A DNA stretch of 64,000 nt from an uncultured beta proteobacterium (GTDB lineage Bacteria; Pseudomonadota; Gammaproteobacteria; Burkholderiales; Burkholderiaceae): the NCBI GenBank assembly GCA_903867305.1, contig CAIPQU010000079.1, forward strand, positions 1 through 64,000, given 5' to 3'. The notes under the pieces were generated by a model. The model made no database searches. It was not told the DNA's origin and was given only the letters and a program-made list of their open reading frames with translations. The number at the start of each line of letters is the position of its first letter. The stretch's first letter is position 1. This document shows, in pieces, positions 55,230-64,000 of the stretch. Both the position numbers and the translations under genes were made by a program.

Positions 55230-56432
55230 TTAGGCTGGTGAAAGTTTAATTTGATCGGCAAGTGCCACTGTATGCATATCCTTATCTCCTCGCCCAGAAA
55301 GATTTACTAAAATCGTTTTATCTTTGCTGAGTGTTTTTGCAAGTTCAAATGCATAAGCGATCGCATGGCTACTTTCTAGAGCAGGAATAATACCTTCGAT
55401 TTCACAACATGTATGAAACGCTGCTAAAGCTTCATCATCCGTAACTGCTGTATAAGTTGCTCGCTGGATATCCTTTAGCCAAGCATGCTCAGGCCCGACA
55501 CCAGGATAGTCCAATCCAGCGGAGATAGAATGCGTTTCCATAATTTGACCATCTTCATTTTGGATCAAATACGTGCGATTACCATGGAGTACCCCTGGTG
55601 TTCCAGCGCAAAGTGCAGCTGCGTGCTTACCCGTTTCAATCCCTGATCCTGCAGCCTCAACGCCAATCAATTGAACGTCATTATTATTGATATAGGGATA
55701 AAAAATACCCATCGCATTCGAACCACCACCAACACAAGCCAACACATAATCGGGTTGTTTCCCAATCATTTCGGGCATTTGCTCGATACACTCTAGACCA
55801 ATAACACTCTGAAAATCACGCACCATCGCTGGGTAAGGATGTGGTCCAGCAACTGTGCCAATAATATAAAAAGTGCTTTCAACATTGGTGACCCAGTCTC
55901 GCATAGCCTCATTTAAGGCATCTTTTAATGTTTTTGACCCCGATTCCACCGGCACTACCGTTGCTCCTAGTAATTTCATGCGGTATATATTTTGTGCTTG
56001 ACGTTCAATATCAACACTACCCATGTAAATAACACATTCAAGACCAAACCTGGCACAAATCGTTGCCGTAGCAACTCCATGTTGACCAGCACCAGTCTCT
56101 GCAATAATACGTTTTTTACCCATTCTTTTGGCCAGTAAAGCCTGACCAATCACATTATTGATCTTGTGTGCACCAGTATGATTTAAATCTTCACGTTTAA
56201 AATACACTTGCGCGCCACCAACTTGTTCACTCCAACGTTTGGCATGATATATGGGGCTTGGACGACCAACAAAATGCTTTAACTCATAATGAAATTCAGC
56301 TAGAAACTCTGGATCATAACGATATTTAGCATAAATCTCTTTGAGTTCTTCTAATGCATACATTAAAGTCTCTGAAACAAAGACTCCACCATAAGGCCCA
56401 AAATGACCACGTTGGTCTGGAAAATTATACAT
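55230..56432 (-). CDS. trpB: Tryptophan synthase beta chain
   Basis: A 400-residue PLP enzyme joining indole and serine. The PLP Lys is in [11 protein letters not shown] and the glycine-rich phosphate loop is [24 protein letters not shown] at the N terminus and [11 protein letters not shown] at the C terminus are typical. It lies 24 bases downstream of trpF, giving truA-trpF-trpB-trpA order. No trp leader or attenuator was seen in the gaps. Confidence 0.98.
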   Translation of the reverse strand: MYNFPDQRGHFGPYGGVFVSETLMYALEELKEIYAKYRYDPEFLAEFHYELKHFVGRPSPIYHAKRWSEQVGGAQVYFKREDLNHTGAHKINNVIGQALLAKRMGKKRIIAETGAGQHGVATATICARFGLECVIYMGSVDIERQAQNIYRMKLLGATVVPVESGSKTLKDALNEAMRDWVTNVESTFYIIGTVAGPHPYPAMVRDFQSVIGLECIEQMPEMIGKQPDYVLACVGGGSNAMGIFYPYINNNDVQLIGVEAAGSGIETGKHAAALCAGTPGVLHGNRTYLIQNEDGQIMETHSISAGLDYPGVGPEHAWLKDIQRATYTAVTDDEALAAFHTCCEIEGIIPALESSHAIAYAFELAKTLSKDKTILVNLSGRGDKDMHTVALADQIKLSPA

Positions 56433-56456
56433 ATCTACCCTTTTTACTCAATGCAA

Positions 56457-57119
56457 TCAACGTTTGCTATGTCTGACTTGCATTACAAAATTTTTCATTA
56501 AATCAGGATCTTTTTTACCCTTCGATATTTCGACCCCACTCGATACATCTACCGCTAACGGACGAAAATACTCTATAGCCTCAGCAACGTTGTGCGAGTT
56601 CAATCCACCACTCAAAACGACCCGATGCGCGTTTTCTCTTATCCATGTTTCTGGTATTAAATCCCAATTAAATGTTTTTCCACCGCCACCGTAACCTTCT
56701 ACGACTGCATCTAATAACCAAGCCGATGCATCCCTATATTGTAGGCAAAAATCCTCAATTCGGAATTTTTCATCAATCCTGGCTGCTTTCATCCAAGGTT
56801 TTCCATGGGAAATCGCTTGACACCTTTGTGGGGTCTCATTTCCATGAAACTGCCAAATATCAATGGAACACTCCTTGTTGATGCGTTCAATCAGTTCATT
56901 ACTGGCATCAACCACAAGTGCCACGTTCTGTAACTGCCCCTGATGTTGCTTTGATAAAGGAGCAGCTTGAACAGGGTCCAAATAACGTGAACTCGGAGGA
57001 TAAAAAACCAAACCAATGGCGTCGATCTGAAGTTCTAATGCAGTCTGCACATGGATAGGGGTCGTCAATCCACAAATTTTGATTCGCGTTTGCTGTGGGT
57101 CGTATTGAAATAAACTCAT
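56457..57119 (-). CDS. trpF: Phosphoribosylanthranilate isomerase
   Basis: A 220-residue TIM barrel performing an Amadori rearrangement in tryptophan synthesis. The catalytic Cys is in TRIKICGLTTP and the Asp in AVVEGYGGGGKTFNWDL-type context; LSGGLNSHNVAEAI and VDVSSGVEISKGKKD are family blocks. It is a stand-alone enzyme rather than fused to TrpC. Its start overlaps the truA stop by 4 bases (ATGA). Confidence 0.97.
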   Translation of the reverse strand: MSLFQYDPQQTRIKICGLTTPIHVQTALELQIDAIGLVFYPPSSRYLDPVQAAPLSKQHQGQLQNVALVVDASNELIERINKECSIDIWQFHGNETPQRCQAISHGKPWMKAARIDEKFRIEDFCLQYRDASAWLLDAVVEGYGGGGKTFNWDLIPETWIRENAHRVVLSGGLNSHNVAEAIEYFRPLAVDVSSGVEISKGKKDPDLMKNFVMQVRHSKR

Positions 57120-57991
57120 ACTAAAGTCCGAACTTCACCTGCAATATTAAATGCTTGAGTTAAGAGTTTCTCAGGAATGACACATTGACCAAAATGCGGC
57201 GCAGGAATATCAAAATGTTGAGGATAGGCAACTTTTGCTAGATAAAGCCCATCAGCGGAAAAGGTGGGCGCTGCCAACGATCGATCTCGATACTGTAGAA
57301 CATCTTTTACCCATTCGACAGGTTGCTTACCTATACCGACCTGCAGAAGAGTTCCAACAATATTTCTAATCATATGATGTAAAAAAGCATTTGCACGAAT
57401 AAAGAAAAAAACTTTTGGACCTTCTTCCACAATGTCTAATTGATAAATAATTTTAATAGGACTTTTGCTTTGACACTCAGAAGAACGAAAGCACGTAAAG
57501 TCATGTTCGCCTAATAAATAAAGCGCTGCCAAACGCATCTCATCAATCATAAATGGCTTAGCTAAAGGTAACATGTTATATCCAGCTTTAGTGCTCAGCA
57601 AAGGCGTTCTTATCGGTGCATTCATCAAAAAATAGGCATAAGAACGTTCATAAGCACTCCGCCTTGCATCAAAATCAAAAGAAACTTCCTTTGCCCATTG
57701 TATAGAAATAGACAATGGTAAAAATCGATTTAAACCCCTAACCCATGACCAATCAGGACGGTCAATTTCGGTATCAAAATGAGCTACTTGCCCTAAAGCA
57801 TGAACTCCAGTATCGGTCCGCCCAGCTGCGGTGATGCGACACAATTGTTTTGCATCATCACCGATGAATTTGGTAATGGCAGACTCAATCTGGTCTTGAA
57901 CTGTAGCTTGATTAACTTGACTCTGCCAGCCACAAAAAGGTGTACCATCATATTGAATACCTATCGCTATCCGTCGAAGATGTTTTTCCAT
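57116..57991 (-). CDS. truA: tRNA pseudouridine synthase A (positions 38-40)
   Basis: A 291-residue enzyme modifying U38-40 in the tRNA anticodon stem. The catalytic Asp60 is in ITAAGRTDTGVHALGQ; MLPLAKPF, HDFTCFRSSECQSKSP and FLHHMIRNIVGTLL are typical. I chose the ATG at 57991 (MEKHLRRIAIGIQYDG) over an upstream TTG at 58024 that overlaps fimV. It sits between fimV and trpF, a very common order. Confidence 0.97.
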   Translation of the reverse strand: MEKHLRRIAIGIQYDGTPFCGWQSQVNQATVQDQIESAITKFIGDDAKQLCRITAAGRTDTGVHALGQVAHFDTEIDRPDWSWVRGLNRFLPLSISIQWAKEVSFDFDARRSAYERSYAYFLMNAPIRTPLLSTKAGYNMLPLAKPFMIDEMRLAALYLLGEHDFTCFRSSECQSKSPIKIIYQLDIVEEGPKVFFFIRANAFLHHMIRNIVGTLLQVGIGKQPVEWVKDVLQYRDRSLAAPTFSADGLYLAKVAYPQHFDIPAPHFGQCVIPEKLLTQAFNIAGEVRTLV

Positions 57992-58010
57992 ATCCGCTGG
58001 GGATGATTGA

Positions 58011-59585
58011 TTATCCAAGATCAAGCATCAGCTTCTTTGCATCATCCAATACGCTTACATCTGCCTCAGCACCTAAATTAATCAAATCAGTTAGCAAAAT
58101 ACGAGCAGTATCAGCATCTTTAATCTTGATATATGACTTTGCTAGATTTAATCGAACACGCTGCTCATCAATATTTAATTTGGACGGCGTCACAGAAACT
58201 GAAGTCGATTCAGGATTCCCAACAACCCCTAGATCGAGAGCAAAAGCACCTGGCGTAGGGTTCATAACTGGCGTTGCGGAAGTTGTTGAGGATAAATTTA
58301 AATCAATGCTCTCAAATATTTTTTTCGCTTGTGGAGGTACTTCTGCTTGGGCTGCGGCTATCGCAGCGTTACTAATAGTGACTGGTGGTTCAGCTTCATC
58401 ATCAGCAATAGGTTTTGGCTCAACCATCGGTGTTACAGACTTGCTCACCGTAGGGTTTATTTGGGGACTCTTGAATATGGGCTCTTCCGTTACGAATGTT
58501 GGTGAAGGCAAAGGCTTTGAATTGACCTCTAGTGGGGGTGTTTTTCTATAAATACCTAATAAGAATATACCTGCCAAACCAAGAACTCCTAATAACCAAC
58601 CATAGTTGGTGAAAGCCTGAGAAGCATTTGCCGTTAATGAAAGTGATTCAGATACTAGCGCATTTTTTTTCTCATTTAATTCTTTGAGATCCTGAATATT
58701 TCGTTCTAACTCAGCGATCCTTTGTTGCGCCTCTTCCAACATTTTTTGTTGCGCGATCATATCTTCATTTAACTTGGCTTGATTGACCGACTGTTCAGTA
58801 TCTTGTTCTGAAGATCCAATTTTTAAGCGATCCTTAAAGTCATCTCTTAATTTGGCTTGTGAATAGGTTTTATTGCTCTGTGTTAAAAACTTTTCAGAGG
58901 ATTGATTAAATTGCTTCTCTTTAAAGTCTTGATAACCTTTTGTTGTGAAATTAATAGCTTCTTGCGCAGGGATGGATGCCGCCATACTAGCAGTTGGAAC
59001 TTGCATGGACTCACCGGCCTTGAGTCGGTGGATATTCCCAGAATAAAACGCCTGAGGATTCAGACGATATAGGGCAACTAAAACTTGCTCAAAGTCTGCT
59101 CCGCTTAGTGAAGGAGCAATCTGTGAAGTGATTTTCACCAAAGAATCACCTGGTTGAATAGCAATCTCTTTAGCCTGAGTGTTTAAAAGGGTATAAACCC
59201 GGGTAATTTTTCCAGATGACCAAGATAGTTCAATCACCAAATCGTTAAAAGCTTTTTCTAGTGCGTCGCTTTTTTGAGAAAACTTCATACGAATAACTTG
59301 AGGCTTACCACTAACGTCTTTCTCTATGGTGACCATAGGGTTAAACTCATCGGCAGGCTTTTTAATACCAAATTTATCAAAAATCGACTTATCACCCAAG
59401 TTAGCGCTCAGTTGTCCTAGGGCTTTTGCTTCTTGATCAGACATCAGAACACCAATTGTTGCCTCCAGATTTTCATTTTTAGGTGATGAAATGACCAAAT
59501 TCCCTAAGGAAACTGCCATAGAAAACTGAGCGAAGATCAGACTTCCTAAAAGGAAAAAACTCTTGATAAGAAGTCTAAGTTGCAT
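58011..59585 (-). CDS. fimV: FimV-family pilus/polarity assembly protein, short form
   Basis: A 524-residue FimV-type envelope protein. A signal peptide (about 1-24) is followed by the FimV N-terminal domain (about 25-200, SLGNLVISSPKNENLEA) with a LysM-like segment near 150-195. A coiled coil lies about 270-310, one membrane helix about 330-347, and a C-terminal domain with LNLAKSYIKIKDADTARILL (tetratricopeptide-like FimV motif). Orthologues in Pseudomonas reach about 900 residues, so it lacks most of the acidic linker. It may position polar machinery; no pilus genes are in the window. Confidence 0.88.
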   Translation of the reverse strand: MQLRLLIKSFFLLGSLIFAQFSMAVSLGNLVISSPKNENLEATIGVLMSDQEAKALGQLSANLGDKSIFDKFGIKKPADEFNPMVTIEKDVSGKPQVIRMKFSQKSDALEKAFNDLVIELSWSSGKITRVYTLLNTQAKEIAIQPGDSLVKITSQIAPSLSGADFEQVLVALYRLNPQAFYSGNIHRLKAGESMQVPTASMAASIPAQEAINFTTKGYQDFKEKQFNQSSEKFLTQSNKTYSQAKLRDDFKDRLKIGSSEQDTEQSVNQAKLNEDMIAQQKMLEEAQQRIAELERNIQDLKELNEKKNALVSESLSLTANASQAFTNYGWLLGVLGLAGIFLLGIYRKTPPLEVNSKPLPSPTFVTEEPIFKSPQINPTVSKSVTPMVEPKPIADDEAEPPVTISNAAIAAAQAEVPPQAKKIFESIDLNLSSTTSATPVMNPTPGAFALDLGVVGNPESTSVSVTPSKLNIDEQRVRLNLAKSYIKIKDADTARILLTDLINLGAEADVSVLDDAKKLMLDLG

Positions 59586-59588
59586 TTC

Positions 59589-60737
59589 TTATGCTTCCAA
59601 AAGTATGCGTAATATTCTTCTTAAGGGCTCTGCAGCTCCCCAAAGAAGTTGATCTCCAACAGTGAAAGCTCCAATATATTCAGGCCCCATCGCTAAATGA
59701 TGAATTCGACCAATCGGAATTTGCAAAGTGCCAGTCACTGCAGCTGGTGTTAAATGCTTTTCAGTGAGTTCACGATCATTCGGAACGACGTTGACCCAAT
59801 CATTGGCATTGGTCAACAATTGCTCAATCTCTTCAATCGCAACATGTTTTTTGAGCTTAATCGTTAGTCCCTGTGAATGACATCTCATCGACCCAACACG
59901 AACACAAATACCATCAATGGGTATGCTGCCCGCTTCTCTAAAAGGAGGTAGGCCCAGAATCTTATTGCATTCTGCTCCACCTTTCCACTCTTCCTTGGTT
60001 TGACCATGGGCAACTGGTACATCAATCCATGGTATCAAACTACCTGCAAGAGGAGTGTTTCTAAAATTACTTTTCGGATAATTGTCGCTATTTAATGCTT
60101 CAGTCACTCGGCGGTCAATATCTAAAATAGCAGCACCAGAATCAGCCAAGTCACCCTGAACATGTTGATACAAATAGCCCATCTGGCTTAGTAGCTCCCG
60201 CATATTTTGCGCACCAGCACCAGAGGCGGCTTGGTAGGTCATGGCACTAACCCATTCGACCAAACCTGCATTAAATAAGCCATTAAGGCCCATTAACATC
60301 AAACTTACTGTACAGTTGCCGCCAATCCAATTGAGGTTATTGTGCGCTATCGCTTGATCAATCACAGGACGATTCACGGGATCTAATACAATTTTCGCTT
60401 GGGAGTCCATCCTCAAACTGCTAGCAGCATCAATCCAATGCCCACTCCAACCGGAGGCACGCAGGGGGCCAAAGATGGCATTTGTATAATCACCACCCTG
60501 AGTTGAAATAATGTAATCACACTTTTTAAGCGCATCTATCTGATGGGCATCCTGCAAAACCTCTTCATTTTTACTGATCCTATGACCAGCAAAGCTAGGC
60601 ACCTTAGCACCAGAATTACTGGTGCTAAAGAAAATGGGCTCGATTAAATCAAAATCTTTTTCAGCCAACATGCGCTCAAGCAAGACACTGCCCACCATAC
60701 CCCGCCAACCAACAAATCCAACCACAGGAAGTGACAT
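59589..60737 (-). CDS. asd: Aspartate-semialdehyde dehydrogenase
   Basis: A 382-residue NADP enzyme reducing aspartyl phosphate to the semialdehyde, feeding lysine/DAP, threonine and methionine. It has [15 protein letters not shown] as the nucleotide-binding start, catalytic Cys142 in [14 protein letters not shown], and [15 protein letters not shown]. It belongs to the proteobacterial (E. coli-like) class of about 370 residues. I chose ATG 60737; a TTG one codon upstream is not needed. It lies 76 bases downstream of leuB. Confidence 0.97.
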   Translation of the reverse strand: MSLPVVGFVGWRGMVGSVLLERMLAEKDFDLIEPIFFSTSNSGAKVPSFAGHRISKNEEVLQDAHQIDALKKCDYIISTQGGDYTNAIFGPLRASGWSGHWIDAASSLRMDSQAKIVLDPVNRPVIDQAIAHNNLNWIGGNCTVSLMLMGLNGLFNAGLVEWVSAMTYQAASGAGAQNMRELLSQMGYLYQHVQGDLADSGAAILDIDRRVTEALNSDNYPKSNFRNTPLAGSLIPWIDVPVAHGQTKEEWKGGAECNKILGLPPFREAGSIPIDGICVRVGSMRCHSQGLTIKLKKHVAIEEIEQLLTNANDWVNVVPNDRELTEKHLTPAAVTGTLQIPIGRIHHLAMGPEYIGAFTVGDQLLWGAAEPLRRILRILLEA

Positions 60738-60763
60738 CAAAATCCCTTATATATCAAATATTC

Positions 60764-60776
60764 AATAGAATCTATT
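60764..60776. repeat. 13-base palindrome in the leuB-asd gap
   Basis: AATAGA-A-TCTATT is a perfect dyad with a 1-base centre, 27 bases upstream of the asd ATG. It could be an operator half-site pair or chance in AT-rich spacer. Nothing else stands out in this 76-base gap. Confidence 0.25.
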
Positions 60777-60813
60777 TTATTACTTCTGAGAACTATCCGG
60801 ACTTTTATTGAAA

Positions 60814-61884
60814 TTAGCCGAGTGCTTTTAAAACAGCCAACCCCATTTCAACTGTTCCAACCTTGGTGGTTCCTGCGGTATAAATATCAGCCGTTCGAAG
60901 CCCAGTAGCTAAAACACTCTGAACAGCTCGTTCTATGCGTTGAGCCTGCTCTTCCATGCCTAATGAATACCGAAGCATCATCGCCGCAGAAAGAATCGTC
61001 GCCAGTGGATTAGCAATCCCTTTGCCGGCAATATCTGGAGCTGAACCATGACTAGGCTCATAAAGTCCTTTATTGTTGACATCTAGAGAAGCTGAAGGCA
61101 ACATACCAATTGATCCGGTAAGCATTGCTGCTTCGTCCGATAAAATATCCCCAAACAAATTGCCAGTAACCACAACATCAAACGCCTTTGGCGCTTTAAC
61201 AAGTTGCATCGCAGCATTGTCTACGTACATATGGGATAACTCGACATCTGGATACGATTTTCCAAGATCAATCATCACTTCACGCCATAGTTGTGATGTT
61301 TCAAGAACGTTCGATTTATCAACACTGCAAACTTTTTTACCTCTTTTTCGGGCGGCTGTAAAAGCAACTTGACCGATCCGACGGACTTCAGGCTCACTAT
61401 AGCGCATAGTATCAAAGCCTTCCCTAGAGCCAGGGAACAAACCATCACTGGCAGTTCTAATACCTTTGGGTGAACCAAAATACACATCACCATTGAGCTC
61501 ACGTACGATCAAAATATCTAAACCAGAGACAATTTCAGCTTTTAAAGAAGAAGCAGCAGTTAATTCTGGGTAACAAATCGCTGGACGAAGATTTGCAAAT
61601 AACGCCAAGTGTTTGCGCAAGCCTAAAATAGCCTGCTCAGGCCTCAATTCTCTAGGTAAGGTATCGTATTTGAAATCGCCTACTGAACCAAATAAAATGG
61701 CATCTGCCGATTTTGCTAGTGCTAAAGTCTCCGGAGGCAATGGATGTCCATGAGCTTCATATCCGGCTCCACCAACCGGCGCTTCTTCAATCTCAAAACT
61801 CTCCCCAAGTCTATCCAAGACTAGTCGAGCTTGAGCAATAATTTCAGGACCTATGCCGTCCCCAGGCAATACAGCGATTTTCAT
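60814..61884 (-). CDS. leuB: 3-isopropylmalate dehydrogenase
   Basis: A 356-residue NAD-dependent oxidative decarboxylase giving 2-ketoisocaproate precursor in leucine synthesis. Hallmarks are [50 protein letters not shown], metal-binding [14 protein letters not shown] and [14 protein letters not shown]. Length is normal. It lies 12 bases downstream of leuD in leuC-(lipoprotein)-leuD-leuB-asd. Confidence 0.98.
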   Translation of the reverse strand: MKIAVLPGDGIGPEIIAQARLVLDRLGESFEIEEAPVGGAGYEAHGHPLPPETLALAKSADAILFGSVGDFKYDTLPRELRPEQAILGLRKHLALFANLRPAICYPELTAASSLKAEIVSGLDILIVRELNGDVYFGSPKGIRTASDGLFPGSREGFDTMRYSEPEVRRIGQVAFTAARKRGKKVCSVDKSNVLETSQLWREVMIDLGKSYPDVELSHMYVDNAAMQLVKAPKAFDVVVTGNLFGDILSDEAAMLTGSIGMLPSASLDVNNKGLYEPSHGSAPDIAGKGIANPLATILSAAMMLRYSLGMEEQAQRIERAVQSVLATGLRTADIYTAGTTKVGTVEMGLAVLKALG

Positions 61885-61896
61885 GAGTGTGACATC

Positions 61897-62544
61897 CTAT
61901 GGAAGTTTGGCGGCTAACCAAGGCATTTTTAATAGTCTTGCAGCCTCAAAATGTTTGATTTTATCGGAGTGCCTTAGGGTTAGTCCAATATCATCTAATC
62001 CATTGGTTAAGCAATACTTACGAAATGGTGTGATGTCAAAATCATAGGTTCGCCCATCAGGAGCCAGCACCAATTGTTGCTCTAAATCAATCGTGACTTG
62101 ATAACCATTAAAAGAAAAAGTCTCATTAAAAAGGTGATCAACCTGCAAACTACCCAAAACAATGGGTAGTAGACCATTTTTATAACAGTTATTCATAAAA
62201 ATATCTGCAAAACTTGGTGCAATAACAGCCCTAAAACCATATTGCACCAAAGCCCATGGTGCGTGTTCACGAGAACTTCCACAACCGAAATTTTTTCGGG
62301 CAAGCAAGATACTACCCCCACGGTAACGGGGTTGATTTAAGACAAAATCAGGATTTACAGGCCGATCTGAACAATCCACCCCTGGCTCACCGGCATCTAA
62401 GTAACGCCATGCATCAAATAAGTTTTGGCCAAAACCGGTTCTAGCAATAGATTTTAAAAACTGTTTCGGAATAATGGCATCCGTATCAACGTTTTCACGA
62501 TCCAATGGCACCACTAAACCTTGATGAACCTTAAATGCTTCCAT
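61897..62544 (-). CDS. leuD: 3-isopropylmalate dehydratase small subunit
   Basis: A 215-residue swivel-domain subunit of isopropylmalate isomerase. [21 protein letters not shown] at the N terminus (in blocks) and [15 protein letters not shown] confirm it. It pairs with LeuC (62803-64000). The lipoprotein gene lies between the two subunits, only 26 bases upstream. Confidence 0.98.
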   Translation of the reverse strand: MEAFKVHQGLVVPLDRENVDTDAIIPKQFLKSIARTGFGQNLFDAWRYLDAGEPGVDCSDRPVNPDFVLNQPRYRGGSILLARKNFGCGSSREHAPWALVQYGFRAVIAPSFADIFMNNCYKNGLLPIVLGSLQVDHLFNETFSFNGYQVTIDLEQQLVLAPDGRTYDFDITPFRKYCLTNGLDDIGLTLRHSDKIKHFEAARLLKMPWLAAKLP

Positions 62545-62570
62545 ATATATCTCTTTTATTCAGATGTCTA

Positions 62571-62786
62571 TTATTGAATGGGTGTTACAACAGCACCGGT
62601 TGATTTATCAACTGGCTTAGGCGTTTCGTTTTTGGTGGATGTTGATCCTGATTTTTCAATAGAGGATGCTGTTTTTTCGATAGATTTACCTAAGTTTTGG
62701 ATATCTTTACCCATGCCTTCCATCGTAGAACATGCGCTAAACATCATCACTGAAAATCCTAAACAGATGACATGAACAATTTTCAT
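62571..62786 (-). CDS. Small entericidin-like lipoprotein
   Basis: A 71-residue predicted lipoprotein. I chose ATG 62786 with AGGA just upstream; the longer frame overlaps leuC. A signal peptide ends in the lipobox FSAC, lipidated Cys19. The mature segment STMEGMGKDIQNLGKSIEKTA resembles entericidin EcnA/EcnB-type peptides, then a Ser/Lys/Pro-rich tail. Location between leuC and leuD is a known feature of many Burkholderiales genomes. Its function is unknown. Confidence 0.82.
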   Translation of the reverse strand: MKIVHVICLGFSVMMFSACSTMEGMGKDIQNLGKSIEKTASSIEKSGSTSTKNETPKPVDKSTGAVVTPIQ

Positions 62787-62802
62787 TATTTTCCTAAAAA
62801 AA

Positions 62803-64000
62803 TTAAGCAATTTTACGCACATCAACGAAATGACCTTCAATCGCTGCCGCAGCTGCCATTGCAGGACTTACCAAATGTGTTCTCCCACCTGCACCTTGAC
62901 GGCCTTCAAAGTTACGATTAGATGTCGAAGCACAACGCTCACCAGGCTCTAATCGGTCAGCATTCATCGCCAGACACATAGAGCAACCAGGCTCACGCCA
63001 CTCGAACCCAGCAGCTTTGAACAATAAATCTAAACCTTCTTTTTCAGCCTGAGCTTTTACTAAACCTGATCCAGGAACGACAAGGGCTAATTTAACCGAA
63101 GATGCCACTTTTTTACCTAAGCGTTCCACCACTCTAGCTGCAGCCCGAATATCTTCGATCCGACTATTGGTGCAGGATCCAATAAAAACCTTATCAATCT
63201 TGATGGAGTCTATCGTCATATTGGGCGTTAAATCCATGTAAATTAAGGCGCGCTCAATTGCTGATCGTTTATTAGGGTCTTTTTCTTTGTCAGGATCAGG
63301 GACACGGTCATCAATGGATAAAACCATTTCCGGCGAAGTCCCCCAAGTGACTTGCGGCTTAATTTCTTCGGCTCTTAAATTTACCACTTGATCAAATTTT
63401 GCATCCGCGTCTGAATGAAGTCCACGCCAATATTGAATCGCAAGGCCCCACTCTTGACCCGTTGGTGAATAAGGGCGATGTTGAACGTATTCGATGGTTT
63501 TTTCATCTACTGCAACCAAACCAGCTCTAGCACCAGCTTCAATAGCCATATTACAAACAGTCATTCGACCTTCGATCGAAAGTTGTTGAATGGTTTCTCC
63601 TGCAAACTCAATGGTATGACCTGTCCCGCCAGCTGTCCCAATCTTTCCAATAATCGCTAGAACAATATCTTTTGCTGTACAACCGAGGGGTAACTTACCA
63701 TCAACGCGGATCAACATGTTCTTACTTTTTTTCATCAGTAAGGTTTGTGTCGCCAAAACATGCTCAACCTCAGAAGTGCCTATACCAAAAGCTAATGCAC
63801 CAAAGGCGCCATGAGTACTGGTATGAGAATCACCACAAACAATCGTCATGCCGGGTAAAGTTGCACCCTGCTCAGGCCCAATCACATGCACAATCCCTTG
63901 ACGTAAATCATGCATCTTATATTGAGTAATACCCAATCGATCACAATTAGCATCAAGAGTGTCGACTTGTAATTTAGAAATAGGATCACTGATCCCTTCA
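62803..64000 (-). CDS. leuC: 3-isopropylmalate dehydratase large subunit, 5' end off the window
   Basis: The aconitase-family large subunit of isopropylmalate isomerase; the window holds about 399 of the usual 465-470 residues. The reading frame stays open through the right edge, with upstream codons giving [20 protein letters not shown] before [10 protein letters not shown], so the TTG near 63936 is internal. Iron-sulfur cysteines are in [13 protein letters not shown] and the CSMCLAMN pair. [31 protein letters not shown] appears in blocks. It is gene one of the leu run. Confidence 0.97.
   Translation of the reverse strand, partial: EGISDPISKLQVDTLDANCDRLGITQYKMHDLRQGIVHVIGPEQGATLPGMTIVCGDSHTSTHGAFGALAFGIGTSEVEHVLATQTLLMKKSKNMLIRVDGKLPLGCTAKDIVLAIIGKIGTAGGTGHTIEFAGETIQQLSIEGRMTVCNMAIEAGARAGLVAVDEKTIEYVQHRPYSPTGQEWGLAIQYWRGLHSDADAKFDQVVNLRAEEIKPQVTWGTSPEMVLSIDDRVPDPDKEKDPNKRSAIERALIYMDLTPNMTIDSIKIDKVFIGSCTNSRIEDIRAAARVVERLGKKVASSVKLALVVPGSGLVKAQAEKEGLDLLFKAAGFEWREPGCSMCLAMNADRLEPGERCASTSNRNFEGRQGAGGRTHLVSPAMAAAAAIEGHFVDVRKIA

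Noticed and set aside
57940-58551. A 203-codon open frame on the plus strand
   Set aside because: It lies antisense to truA and the 3' end of fimV, both of which have clear family motifs; its product has low-complexity Ser/Gly runs and no recognisable domain.
63934-63936. TTG start for leuC inside the window
   Set aside because: The frame continues unbroken to position 64000 with conserved LeuC residues, so the gene is simply cut by the window edge.

Overview
This window is a gene-dense stretch of a betaproteobacterial chromosome, most likely order Burkholderiales. The evidence is the classic order rpsB-tsf-pyrH-frr-uppS-cdsA-dxr-rseP-bamA-skp-lpxD-fabZ-lpxA-lpxB-rnhB, the block leuC-leuD-leuB-asd-fimV-truA-trpF-trpB-trpA-accD-folC-SPOR-cvpA-purF-metZ, two stand-alone Bug/TctC-type periplasmic receptors, a ZipA-like protein between smc and ligA, and an Anbu-type proteasome-like operon. 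GC content is low for the order (about 40% judged by eye), with very short intergenic gaps and many overlapping start/stop codons, as in streamlined freshwater or host-associated Burkholderiales. Genus cannot be fixed from the sequence alone. No tRNA, rRNA, insertion sequence, integrase or CRISPR array was seen. No gene-free stretch exceeds 300 bases; the largest gaps (about 200, 155 and 135 bases) are described below or hold only AT-rich spacer.

Left end (1-3843): bases 1-29 match the Illumina TruSeq read-1 adapter, so the contig end carries sequencing adapter. Next come a perfect 18-bp palindrome, a Bug receptor gene, an unrecognised gene, and a PQQ-type quinoprotein dehydrogenase followed by a small cytochrome c. 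The dehydrogenase lacks the usual vicinal cysteine pair and has a lanthanide-type Asp-Tyr-Asp motif. This is the most accessory-looking part of the window.

3854-8320: guaA, guaB, an RnfH-family gene and ratA on the minus strand, then smpB on the plus strand. 8404-12442: a four-gene plus-strand operon of circularly permuted ATP-grasp, alpha-E, transglutaminase-like and Anbu proteasome-type proteins, a conserved but biochemically unresolved system and the strongest candidate for new biology here. 12439-15711: ppsA and, divergently, its regulator ppsR.

15746-30721: a minus-strand run for an RNA methyltransferase, RNase HII, lipid A synthesis, outer-membrane assembly, isoprenoid/phospholipid precursors, ribosome recycling, UMP kinase, EF-Ts and ribosomal protein S2. 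A strong terminator separates rpsB-tsf from pyrH-frr, and the rpsB leader can fold into a hairpin. 30879-34288: map and glnD on the plus strand. 34265-41007: smc, zipA-like and ligA on the minus strand. 41145-45450: dapD, an Spx/ArsC-family gene, dapE, prmB and a second Bug receptor on the plus strand.

45491-64000: one long minus-strand block: thioesterase, radA, a secreted coiled-coil protein, a DUF442 phosphatase-like protein, metZ, purF, cvpA, a SPOR protein, folC, accD, trpA, trpB, trpF, truA, fimV, asd, leuB, leuD, a small lipoprotein and leuC, which runs off the right edge. It combines methionine, purine, folate, fatty-acid, tryptophan, aspartate-family and leucine synthesis.
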